64,000 bases of DNA from Halopseudomonas formosensis (GTDB taxonomy: Bacteria > Pseudomonadota > Gammaproteobacteria > Pseudomonadales > Pseudomonadaceae), in assembly GCF_900115905.1 (NCBI RefSeq), contig NZ_FOYD01000003.1, positions 248,001 through 312,000 on the forward strand, in the 5' to 3' direction. Made by a program: the position numbers and the translations under genes. Shown here piece by piece: positions 52,832 to 64,000 of this stretch. Below the pieces are notes generated by a model. It was not told where the DNA came from, ran no database searches, and saw only the letters and a list, made by a program, of their open reading frames with translations. The number at the start of each line of letters is the position of its first letter. Position 1 is the stretch's first letter.

Positions 52832-54367
52832 ATGCCGCTGGCACATGAACTGCTCGACTGGCTGCGCGCCCCCGGCTGGCGCGGCCACCTGCTGGCCCTG
52901 ATTGCCGGTGCCCTCACTACCCTGTCCTTCACTCCCTTCGATATCTGGCCGCTGGGCCTGCTGTCCATTGCCCTGCTGTACCAGGGCCTGCAGCGCCTGG
53001 AGGGCCGTCAGGCGCTGTGGCGCGGCTGGTGCTGGGGACTGGGACTGTTTCTCAGCGGTGTATCCTGGATCTATATCAGCATCCACGTGCATGGTTATGC
53101 CGCACCGGCCCTGGCAGCCCTGCTGACCGGAGGTCTGGTGGCGGGACTGGCGCTGATCCCGGCGCTGACCGCCTGGCTGTGGGCCCGCTGGCTGCGTCCG
53201 CAATCGGGTCCCTGGCTGGCAAGTCTCGGCTTCGCCGCTCTCTGGGTCGGCCAGGAGTTTTTTCGCAGCTGGTTCCTCACCGGCTTTCCCTGGCTGTATC
53301 AGGGCTACGCCCACACCGACACCTGGCTGGCCGGCTGGGCACCGATTGGCGGAGTCTGGCTGCTGAGCTTCATCACCGTGTTCAGCGCCTGTCTGCTCAG
53401 CCACGGCGGACTCTGGCGTCGCTGGAAGAACGCCCTGGCGATGATCGCGGCGCTGCTCGGAATCTGGGGCGCCGGCGGCCTGCTGACCGGCATCGAATGG
53501 ACGCGCCCGGCGGGCGAGCCCCTGTCGGTCGCCCTGATCCAGGCCAATATCGAACAGTCGCGCAAGTGGGACCCGGCGCACATCGACCATACCCTCGCCA
53601 CCTTCCGCGACATGAGTTATGCCCAGCGCCGGGATACCGACCTGATCGTCTGGCCGGAAACCGCAGTCCCGGTTCTGAGCAGCAGTGCCATGCCCTTTGT
53701 CCAGGGCGTGGCGGCCAATCTTGCCAGCCAGGGCACCACCCTGATCACCGGCATCCCGGTAGACGAGGACGACCAGGGCCAGCTGCGCATCTACAACGGC
53801 ATCATGGTCGCGGGCAGCGAGCCGAATGTGTACCTCAAGCACAAGCTGGTACCCTTCGGCGAGTACGTCCCGCTGGAGCAGTGGCTGCGCGGGATGATTG
53901 CCTTCTTCGATCTGCCCATGTCCAGCTTCTCCCGCGGCCCGCTGCAGCAGGACCCGCTGCAGGCCGCCGGTTATCAGCTGGCCCCTTTCATCTGTTACGA
54001 GACCGTCTATCCCGACTTTGCCGCGCGCCTGGCCAGGCGCAGTCAGCTGCTGATCACCATCAGCAACGACAGCTGGTTCGGTGAGTCCATCGGGCCCATG
54101 CAGCACCTGCAGATGGCCCGCATGCGGGCTCTGGAGTCGGGCCGCTGGATGATCCGCGGCACCAATAACGGGGTCACTGCCCTGATCGATCACCAGGGCC
54201 GGATTACCGCGCGTATTCCCCAGTTTCAGCAGCTGGCGCTGCACGGCTGGGTGCAGCCCCGCGACGGCCAGACACCCTGGCTGCGCTGGGGCAACTGGCC
54301 GCTGGGTACGCTAATGGCGGTGGTTCTGCTGCTGTGCTTCGTGAAGCGCCGAAATGATCGACGGTGA
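52832..54367 (+). CDS. lnt: Apolipoprotein N-acyltransferase Lnt
   Basis: A 511-residue inner-membrane enzyme adding the third acyl chain to lipoproteins. Six to eight hydrophobic helices (1-215) precede a nitrilase-like periplasmic domain. Catalytic residues are visible as E276 (WPETAVP), K338 (KHKLVPFGEY) and C388 (FICYET), matching E267/K335/C387 of E. coli. GAGGAACCC precedes the ATG. The last 57 bases overlap an antisense small gene. Confidence 0.96.
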   Translation: MPLAHELLDWLRAPGWRGHLLALIAGALTTLSFTPFDIWPLGLLSIALLYQGLQRLEGRQALWRGWCWGLGLFLSGVSWIYISIHVHGYAAPALAALLTGGLVAGLALIPALTAWLWARWLRPQSGPWLASLGFAALWVGQEFFRSWFLTGFPWLYQGYAHTDTWLAGWAPIGGVWLLSFITVFSACLLSHGGLWRRWKNALAMIAALLGIWGAGGLLTGIEWTRPAGEPLSVALIQANIEQSRKWDPAHIDHTLATFRDMSYAQRRDTDLIVWPETAVPVLSSSAMPFVQGVAANLASQGTTLITGIPVDEDDQGQLRIYNGIMVAGSEPNVYLKHKLVPFGEYVPLEQWLRGMIAFFDLPMSSFSRGPLQQDPLQAAGYQLAPFICYETVYPDFAARLARRSQLLITISNDSWFGESIGPMQHLQMARMRALESGRWMIRGTNNGVTALIDHQGRITARIPQFQQLALHGWVQPRDGQTPWLRWGNWPLGTLMAVVLLLCFVKRRNDRR

Positions 54368-54589
54368 TGCGGACACGCGGTTGAGTTTGATGCTGCGCAG
54401 GATCTGATCGAGCAGCCGCAGGTCGGACTCGCTCAATCCCTGTATTTCCAGTTCTCCGGGGGCACTTGGCTGTCCACTCAGCCATTGGCGGGTACAGGCC
54501 AGATCCATCGCCTGATCCAGTCTTCGCAGCAATCGACCGTAGGACGAGTCCCGATCACCGCGCAGGGCCGCTGATTGCACTGATTTCAT
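54311..54589 (-). CDS. Hypothetical protein antisense-overlapping lnt
   Basis: A 92-residue helical soluble protein, MKSVQSAALRGDRD to HEAQQQNHRH, with LRRLDQAMDLACTRQWLSG and SESDLRLLDQILRSIK. It has a strong GGGAGAATCGC ribosome binding site. The last 19 codons lie opposite the end of lnt. P. aeruginosa has small hypothetical genes at the same place, but I cannot confirm homology. It is likely real, function unknown. Confidence 0.7.
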   Translation of the reverse strand: MKSVQSAALRGDRDSSYGRLLRRLDQAMDLACTRQWLSGQPSAPGELEIQGLSESDLRLLDQILRSIKLNRVSASPSIISALHEAQQQNHRH

Positions 54590-54605
54590 GCGATTCTCCC
54601 TGATG

Positions 54606-54659
54606 GGTACGATATCCGCCCACGGCGGACTCCTCGGAAGCCGCCGTGCAGAGCGTACC
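54606..54659. repeat. Two-tier inverted repeat between small gene and leuS
   Basis: GGTACG / CGTACC encloses CACGGCGG / CCGCCGTG, giving a long interrupted hairpin in the 229-bp divergent spacer upstream of leuS, 17 bases upstream of the small gene's start. It could be an operator or a leader hairpin. Confidence 0.45.
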
Positions 54660-54797
54660 AATCGGACAACGCGGCTCCCTTGCCCCTTAGCATAGTCGGC
54701 AGCCGTGGACTGCCCGACGGCCGGCGACGAATGGCATACCGCTACCGGTTCAGGGCCGCTGTGGTGTATGCTGCCCCATTACTTTTTATCCTGATAG

Positions 54798-57425
<2,628 letters not shown>

Positions 57426-57443
57426 CAACAACGGAGAAATGGC

Positions 57444-58001
57444 ATGCCCTTGCAACGTCCTCGTCATCTGCTGAGCTGCGCCGTCCTCGGCGCAGCCCTG
57501 CTGCTCAGTGCCTGCGGCTTCCAGCTGCGCGGTACTGCAACCGAAGATATCCCCCTGCAGGAACTGCGCCTGAGCGTCCAGGACGAATACGGCCAGATCC
57601 ACCGGGCGCTGCGTGAGAGCCTGATCAACCATGGCGTTCGGGTCACCGACAGCGCCCGCTACCACCTGCAGCTGCAGGAAGCCGACAGCCGTCGTTCACT
57701 GGGCAACGCCAGCCGCGGCGGCCCGATCGAGCGTGAGCTGCGCAGCGAGCTGACCTACGTCATCAGCAACAGGGACGGTCGGCTGCTGCTCGGACCCGAG
57801 ACGCTGACCGCCCAGCGCTCCTATGGTGCCGACCGCAACAACGTGACCGGCAATACCGAGGAGGAGCAGCTGCTGCGCAACGAGATGCACCAGGAGCTGA
57901 TCCGTCAGCTGGTGCTGCGTCTGTCCCGTGTGTCACCCGCGGTCCTGGAAGCACGTGAGCAGGCGCTGGACGGTTCCGGACAACCTGCACCGACCCGATG
58001 A
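57444..58001 (+). CDS. lptE: LPS-assembly lipoprotein LptE
   Basis: A 185-residue outer-membrane lipoprotein with lipobox LSAC (C24) directly followed by GFQLRG, the LptE hallmark. It plugs the LptD barrel for lipopolysaccharide insertion. GGAG lies before the ATG. It overlaps holA by 4 bases, in the conserved leuS-lptE-holA order. Confidence 0.95.
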   Translation: MPLQRPRHLLSCAVLGAALLLSACGFQLRGTATEDIPLQELRLSVQDEYGQIHRALRESLINHGVRVTDSARYHLQLQEADSRRSLGNASRGGPIERELRSELTYVISNRDGRLLLGPETLTAQRSYGADRNNVTGNTEEEQLLRNEMHQELIRQLVLRLSRVSPAVLEAREQALDGSGQPAPTR

Positions 58002-59032
58002 AACTCAATGCCGCACAACTGCAGCGCCAGCTCCGCGATGGGCTGGCGCCGGTGTATGTCGTCAGCGGTGACGATCCACTGCTGTGCGGCGAGAGTGCGG
58101 ATCTTATCCGCCAGGCCTGCCGGGACGCCGGCAGCGAAGAACGCCTGGTCTTCCATATCGATCGCAGCTTCGACTGGGGTCAGGTGCGCGAGGCCGGTAA
58201 CAGCCTGTCGCTGTTCGCCCAGCAACGCCTGATCGAACTGCGCATACCCGGGGGCAAGCCCGGGGACGAGGGCATACGGGTGTTGCTCGACTGGCTCGAG
58301 GCACCCGCGCCGGACACCACCCTGCTGATCAGCCTGCCCAGGCTGGATTCCAGCGCCCAGCGTACCAAGTGGGCCAAGACCCTGATGGAGCACGGGAACA
58401 GCCGTTTTGTGCAGGTCTGGCCGGTGGATGCCCATCAGCTGCCCAACTGGATGCGCGACCGTCTGGCGGCTGCAGGACTGCATGCCACCCCCGAGGCGCT
58501 GGATCTGCTGACTGTCCGGGTGGAGGGCAACCTGCTGGCCGCCGCCCAGGAAATCGAAAAGCTCAAACTGTTCTGCGATGGCGGCCAACTGGACCTGGAA
58601 ACGGTGCAACAGGCGGTGGCCGACAGCGCCCGTTTCGACGTCTTCAGCCTGTCCGACGCCCTGCTCCAGGGCAACGCCCAGCACGCCCTGCGCATTCTCC
58701 AGGGACTGCGCGGCGAAGGCGTTGAAGCACCGGTGATTCTCTGGGCGGTCAGCCGCGAAGTGCGCAGTCTGTACAGCATGGCCCTGGAGCAGGCCCGGGG
58801 CATTCCCCTGGATCGCATTTTCGCCAACCAGCGCCCCCCCATCTGGGACAAGCGCAAACCCCTGCTCAGCCGCGCCCTGGAACGCCACCCTCCGCGGGTC
58901 TGGGCCGAGCTTCTGCGTCTGGCCCAGCAGGCCGACGAGCAGATCAAGGGCCAGGCTGAAGGCTCGGAATGGGACACCCTGGCCCGGATTCTGGTCCGCG
59001 CGGCCGGCGTGCGCCTGCCCATCAGTTCCTGA
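57998..59032 (+). CDS. holA: DNA polymerase III delta subunit HolA
   Basis: A 344-residue clamp-loader subunit. It opens MKLNAAQLQRQLRDGLAPVYVVSGDDPLL, then has SFDWGQVREAGNSLSLFAQQRLIELR and a C-terminal helical collar region (ARFDVFSLSDALLQGN; LLRLAQQADEQIKGQ). It opens the beta clamp for loading. Its ATG overlaps the lptE stop. Confidence 0.96.
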   Translation: MKLNAAQLQRQLRDGLAPVYVVSGDDPLLCGESADLIRQACRDAGSEERLVFHIDRSFDWGQVREAGNSLSLFAQQRLIELRIPGGKPGDEGIRVLLDWLEAPAPDTTLLISLPRLDSSAQRTKWAKTLMEHGNSRFVQVWPVDAHQLPNWMRDRLAAAGLHATPEALDLLTVRVEGNLLAAAQEIEKLKLFCDGGQLDLETVQQAVADSARFDVFSLSDALLQGNAQHALRILQGLRGEGVEAPVILWAVSREVRSLYSMALEQARGIPLDRIFANQRPPIWDKRKPLLSRALERHPPRVWAELLRLAQQADEQIKGQAEGSEWDTLARILVRAAGVRLPISS

Positions 59033-59167
59033 CGCCCTGGCTTTTGCCAGCGGTCGGGGAACCTGTCCGACCGCCGACTCTCAAACAGCATTAGCCGGCC
59101 CAGCGGTGCGTTTGTGTCGAAACGCATGCTACAGTGGGGCCGTTCACGAAATGCCGGAAGCCGATAC

Positions 59168-60445
59168 ATGCGTAAAGTCCTTCTTCGCCCCGCCGCCCTG
59201 TTGCGCACCCTGTCAGCGGTGACCGCCAGCCTGCTGGTGCTGTCCGCCTGCGCCGAGAATCGCCTGGAAGCCTCGGTAAAGCCCGTCGCCAGCCCGGTGG
59301 TGGTCGAGGAGTCACGGACGTTCAGCCAGTGGCGGGATGACTTCCGCAGCCGCGCCCTGGCTTCGGGCATTCAGCCCCGGGTATTCGACGAGGCCTTCCG
59401 TGGGATAGAGCCGGACCCAGCGGTCCTGCGCGCCGATCAGAGTCAGCCCGAGTTCACCCGTCCGATCTGGGAATACCTTGATGGCGCCCTGTCCACCCAG
59501 CGCCAGGCCACCGGACGGGTCATGCTCAACCGGCACGCCGCGACGCTGCAGCAGATCGAGGCCCGCTACGGCGTTGACCGCCATATCCTGGTGGCGATCT
59601 GGGGTCTGGAAAGCAACTTCGGCAGCAACATGGGTGACCGCTCGGTAATACGCTCCCTGGCCACCCTGGCCCATCAGGGGCGCCGTTCCGAGTTTGCCCA
59701 GACCCAGCTGCTGGCGGCGCTGGAAATCCTCCAGCGCGGGGATACCACGGCCGCCGACATGACCGGCTCCTGGGCCGGGGCCATGGGTCAGACCCAGTTC
59801 ATCCCGACCACCTACAACGAGCATGCGGTCGACTTCGACGGCAACGGCAAACGGGATATCTGGCACACCGAGGCCGACGCCCTGGCGTCCGCCGCCAATT
59901 ACCTGCGTGCTTCCCACTGGCAGAGCGGCGCGCCCTGGGGTCAGGAGGTGCGCTTGCCGACCAGTTTCGATTACACCCTGGCGGACATGTCGATCCGCAA
60001 GACCCTGGCCGAATGGAGCGCGCTGGGCGTGCAGGATGCCCGAGGCCGCAGGCTCGTCAACCATCTTCAGGATCAGGCCAGTCTGATACTGCCCGCCGGG
60101 CATCGTGGCCCGGCCTTCCTGGTGATGAACAATTTCCGCAGCATCCTGAAGTACAACAATTCGACCAGTTACGCCCTGGCCATCAGCCTGCTGGCCGAGC
60201 GATTCCAGGGGCGAGGTCAGGTGCTGGCCAGCTGGCCGGTCGACGATGATCCGCTGTCCCGCGCCGAACGGGTGGAGTTGCAGGAGCGCCTGCAGCAACA
60301 GGGTTTCGAGCCCGGCGCGGCCGACGGCATCATCGGCGCCAACACCCGCCAGGCTATCCGTCGCTCGCAGATTGCCCTCGGCTGGCCGGCGGATGGCTAC
60401 CCGGATCGTCAGTTGCTGAAGGCCCTGCGCAACCGGGTGCAGTGA
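59168..60445 (+). CDS. mltB: Lytic murein transglycosylase B (SltB/MltB family)
   Basis: A 425-residue lipoprotein (lipobox LSAC, C28) with an SLT_2 catalytic domain. The catalytic Glu is in WGLESNFGSN, with GAMGQTQFIPTTY downstream, and a C-terminal peptidoglycan-binding domain follows (about 360-423: RLQQQGFEPGAADGIIGANTRQAI). It cleaves murein to anhydro-muropeptides. GGAAG lies upstream of the chosen ATG. It follows holA after 135 bp and probably has its own promoter. Confidence 0.94.
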   Translation: MRKVLLRPAALLRTLSAVTASLLVLSACAENRLEASVKPVASPVVVEESRTFSQWRDDFRSRALASGIQPRVFDEAFRGIEPDPAVLRADQSQPEFTRPIWEYLDGALSTQRQATGRVMLNRHAATLQQIEARYGVDRHILVAIWGLESNFGSNMGDRSVIRSLATLAHQGRRSEFAQTQLLAALEILQRGDTTAADMTGSWAGAMGQTQFIPTTYNEHAVDFDGNGKRDIWHTEADALASAANYLRASHWQSGAPWGQEVRLPTSFDYTLADMSIRKTLAEWSALGVQDARGRRLVNHLQDQASLILPAGHRGPAFLVMNNFRSILKYNNSTSYALAISLLAERFQGRGQVLASWPVDDDPLSRAERVELQERLQQQGFEPGAADGIIGANTRQAIRRSQIALGWPADGYPDRQLLKALRNRVQ

Positions 60446-60633
60446 GGGGTGTTCACAATATCCAATTGTTTCGGGACAGCAGAAAGCGTATAAGGTTCTT
60501 TCCAATGGCAACCGGTTTAATGTTTTGAACTCTGTCCCTCCCCGAACATATGCGATGACAGACCGTCTTCGCACCCCCTCTTCACAATCCGTCGTCACCT
60601 CAATTGTGTATCCCGCCGTAATGGAGATAGACC

Positions 60634-62205
60634 ATGTTTGAATGGCTCTCCGACCCCACGGTATGGGCGGGTCTGCTGGCACTGATCACCCTGGAGATAG
60701 TGCTCGGCATCGACAATCTGGTATTCATCGCGGTACTGGCCGAGAAGCTGCCTCCCCACCAGCGGGACAAGGCGCGCATTCTGGGTCTGTCCCTGGCGCT
60801 GGTGATGCGCCTGATCCTGCTGATGAGTATCGCCTGGCTGGTCACCCTGACCAATCCGCTGTTCCATGTCGGCGACCATCCGGTTTCGGCCCGGGACCTG
60901 ATCATGCTCGCCGGCGGCCTGTTCCTGCTGTTCAAGGCCACCATGGAGCTGCACGAACGGCTCGAAGGCCGACAGCACGTCAGCGGCGCCCGTATCGCCT
61001 ACTCCAGCTTCGGCGTGGTGGTCACGCAGATCGTGATCCTCGATGCGGTGTTCTCCATCGACTCGGTGATCACCGCCATCGGCATGGCGGATGAACTGGC
61101 GGTCATGGCCATCGCCATGATAGTGGCCATGGCTGTGATGCTGGCGGCCAGCAAGCGCCTGACCCGCTTCGTCAACGCCCATCCGACACTGATCATCCTG
61201 TGCCTGGGGTTCCTGCTGATGATCGGCTTCAGCCTGATCGCCGAAGGCGTGGGTCTGCATATTCCCAAGGGCTATCTGTACGCCGCGATCGGTTTCTCGA
61301 TCATGGTCGAGTTCTTCAACCAGCTGGCGCGGCACAACAAGCAGAAATGGCTGAATACCGGCGGTACCCTGCGCGAGCGCACCGCCAACAACATCCTGCG
61401 TCTGCTCGGCAAGAGCGACCAGGCCGAAGCCCTGGATACCGCCAGCACCTCAGACGAGGACGAGCCGGAGCCGGTGTTCAACGAGAACGAGCGGGACATG
61501 ATCCGTGGCGTGCTCAGCCTGGCCGATACCAATATCAAGGCGCTGATGACACCGCGCCGCGATGTGCATGTGCTGGATCTGGCCAACAGCTTCGAGGAAC
61601 AGCGTCAGCAGCTGCTGGATTCGCCCTACTCCCGACTGGTGGTGATCCGCGATGGCAAGCAGGACGAGCCGCTGGGCATTGTGCAGAAGAAGACCCTGCT
61701 CGATTCCCTGTTGCAGGGCGGCGAGCTGGATCTGGAGGCGCATATCGAGCAGCCGGTGGTGCTGTTCGAGACGCAGAATGCGATCCGTGCCCTGGAAGCC
61801 TTCCGCCAGGAGGGCAAGCAGATGGCCTTTGTTGTCGACGAGTTCGGCACGCTCGAGGGCATCGTCAGCCTCACCGACATCATGGAGGCCATCGCCGGCG
61901 AGCTGCCGGAGGCCGAGCACGGTCTGGACTTCACCCCCAGCGTGGTGGAACTGGAGCCCGGCCGCTACGAGGTCGACGCCAGCGAGAACCTGGAGGAGAT
62001 CAACCGCCACCTGCCCGCCCCGCTGCCGCGCAATCCGCTGTACACCACCCTGGCCGGGCTGATCCTGCATGAGCTGGAGCACATGCCGGAACAGGACGAA
62101 GTGCTGACGGTGGATGGATGGCAGCTGCGCATTCTGGAGATTGAGCACGTACGTATCGCCCGGGTGGAGCTGATCCGCCTGGACGAAGGCCACCACCACG
62201 AGTAG
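60634..62205 (+). CDS. TerC family membrane protein fused to CBS-CorC domains
   Basis: A 523-residue protein. The N-terminal TerC domain (about 1-235) has seven helices with [21 protein letters not shown] and [17 protein letters not shown], the paired acidic sites of the family. A CBS pair (about 305-425) and a CorC_HlyC transporter-associated domain (about 435-520) follow, as in E. coli YoaE/YegH. It probably exports or senses a divalent cation. GGAG precedes the ATG. Confidence 0.9.
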   Translation: MFEWLSDPTVWAGLLALITLEIVLGIDNLVFIAVLAEKLPPHQRDKARILGLSLALVMRLILLMSIAWLVTLTNPLFHVGDHPVSARDLIMLAGGLFLLFKATMELHERLEGRQHVSGARIAYSSFGVVVTQIVILDAVFSIDSVITAIGMADELAVMAIAMIVAMAVMLAASKRLTRFVNAHPTLIILCLGFLLMIGFSLIAEGVGLHIPKGYLYAAIGFSIMVEFFNQLARHNKQKWLNTGGTLRERTANNILRLLGKSDQAEALDTASTSDEDEPEPVFNENERDMIRGVLSLADTNIKALMTPRRDVHVLDLANSFEEQRQQLLDSPYSRLVVIRDGKQDEPLGIVQKKTLLDSLLQGGELDLEAHIEQPVVLFETQNAIRALEAFRQEGKQMAFVVDEFGTLEGIVSLTDIMEAIAGELPEAEHGLDFTPSVVELEPGRYEVDASENLEEINRHLPAPLPRNPLYTTLAGLILHELEHMPEQDEVLTVDGWQLRILEIEHVRIARVELIRLDEGHHHE

Positions 62206-62314
62206 GCCGCACGCGCCGGGGCAAAGCACAGCACCAGCTGTGGTAAACTGAGCCCCGGCCACAAGCCCAACTCAGTCCCCCTTGCAGTGGAAGCCTACCA
62301 GGAGTCCGTAACCG

Positions 62315-63367
<1,053 letters not shown>

Positions 63368-63427
63368 CAGGCTTGCTATCTGGGCTAGCCCCGGCGTAGC
63401 GCAGGGGCGCTACACCCCGGCACCGCG

Positions 63428-63534
63428 GACGAGCTGGTGCTCGTCCCTCCCAGGCAAACTCTTAACGCCTTCTCTGGGAACGTCGAGCACCAGCTCGATG
63501 AAGGGTTTCGGGTTGTCGAGCACCGGCTCGACGA
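63428..63534. repeat. Cluster of REP-like elements (GAGCTGGTGCTCG family)
   Basis: GACGAGCTGGTGCTCGTC (63428-63445, followed by CCTCCCAGG), GTCGAGCACCAGCTCGA (63482-63498, preceded by CTGGGAAC) and GTCGAGCACCGGCTCGAC (63515-63532) lie in tandem with alternating orientation in the lipA-lipB gap. They match the pair at 36841-36943. Confidence 0.8.
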
Positions 63535-63586
63535 CACAGTCCCGCCCAAGGTCGAGGCGTAGCGCGGGTGCGCTGCACACCGGGGG

Positions 63587-64000
63587 CTATGCGCGCGTCA
63601 GACGCTGGCGCAGTATCTTTTCCAACCGACGCGCGACCTCACTGATATCCACCGGCTGCTCCAGCAGCTCGCTCAGCTGTACCATGCGCAGTCCGCTGTA
63701 ACCGCAGGGATTGATGCGGCTGAAGGGCTCCATGTCCATGTCCACGTTCAGTGCCAGACCGTGGAAGGAGCAACCGCGGCGTACCCGCAGTCCCAGCGAA
63801 GCTATCTTGGCCGCACCCACATAGACCCCGGGCGCATCGGCCCGGGGTGCCGCCTCGATTCCATAACCGGCCAGCAGCTCGACCAGACTCTGCTCCATGA
63901 GGGTGACCAGTTCGCGCACTCCGAGATCCAGTCGGCGCAGGTCAAGCATCAGGTAGGCCACCAGCTGACCGGGGCCATGGTAGGTGACCTGCCCGCCCCG
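63587..64000 (-). CDS. lipB: Octanoyltransferase LipB (5' part beyond window)
   Basis: The last 137 codons of lipB run off the window end. The catalytic-domain motif [22 protein letters not shown] is encoded at the edge. [25 protein letters not shown] carries the catalytic lysine region; the nucleophilic cysteine expected in the NPCGY motif is present. LipB transfers octanoate from ACP to lipoyl domains before LipA acts. The gene faces lipA rather than preceding it. Confidence 0.93.
   Translation of the reverse strand, partial: RGGQVTYHGPGQLVAYLMLDLRRLDLGVRELVTLMEQSLVELLAGYGIEAAPRADAPGVYVGAAKIASLGLRVRRGCSFHGLALNVDMDMEPFSRINPCGYSGLRMVQLSELLEQPVDISEVARRLEKILRQRLTRA

Noticed and set aside
60446-60633. 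AT-richer leader of the TerC-CBS gene considered as a second yybP-ykoY riboswitch
   Set aside because: None of the conserved blocks (GGGGAGTAG, GTCAACATACT, GACGAGACC) is present.

Overview
The window is a gene-dense, high-GC chromosomal segment from a gammaproteobacterium of the Pseudomonadaceae. The lineage is inferred from gene content. From about 45 kb to 59 kb, the run thiD-thiE-hemL-sel1-DUF1820-miaB-phoH-ybeY-corC-lnt-(small gene)-leuS-lptE-holA matches, from memory, the Pseudomonas aeruginosa PA3975-PA3989 order. Other Pseudomonas hallmarks are oscA-sbp-cysTWA, an ErdR/CrbR-type regulator and a PA3611-like secreted protein. I see no prophage, insertion sequence, CRISPR array or rRNA. 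There is one tRNA, tRNA-Ser(GGA).

Layout. 0-9 kb: a zinc alcohol dehydrogenase, a CBS-pair protein, then a cobalamin riboswitch driving a btuB-btuF-btuC-btuD B12-uptake operon. An RlpA-like lipoprotein, a YhhN membrane protein and a membrane-anchored Mrr-type nuclease with a zinc ribbon follow. 9-15 kb (accessory in character): a Spinster-type MFS carrier, a hotdog protein divergent from a TetR regulator with a palindromic operator between them, a cytidine-deaminase-fold enzyme, a DUF3010 protein and a LysE exporter. A zeta-toxin-like kinase with a small downstream partner gene lies beside tRNA-Ser. 15-25 kb: a crotonase, a DUF457 membrane protein, an AI-2E-type permease, an MFS transporter preceded by a proline-rich leader ORF, AzlCD, and a CrbS/MxtR-CrbR/ErdR two-component pair. 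That pair probably controls acetate and overflow-carbon metabolism. 25-31 kb: a DMT transporter, a PA3611-like protein, a LOG-family protein, serine acetyltransferase, a class II amidotransferase and ZapE, ending in a tandem REP array. 31-39 kb: a YghU-type GST and the sulfate-uptake cluster oscA-sbp-cysT-cysW-cysA, then a Gdt1/TMEM165-type cation transporter under a yybP-ykoY (Mn2+) riboswitch, then RsmC. 39-45 kb: HrpB helicase, a small lipoprotein, a FieF-like cation exporter, an Lrp-type regulator, DUF2788, an RluE-like pseudouridine synthase and an Mpo1-like protein. 45-64 kb: the conserved housekeeping block described above, then a lytic transglycosylase, a TerC-CBS fusion, lipA and a convergent, window-truncated lipB.

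The window is largely housekeeping. The most plausible little-described items are: the zeta-kinase plus 54-residue partner beside the tRNA; the long inverted repeat in the sbp 5' leader; the twin hairpins upstream of the Lrp gene; the proline-rich leader ORF in front of an MFS gene; and the tandem REP array. The convergent lipA/lipB arrangement with a REP cluster at the junction suggests a past inversion. All family names are from reading motifs; no database search was run.
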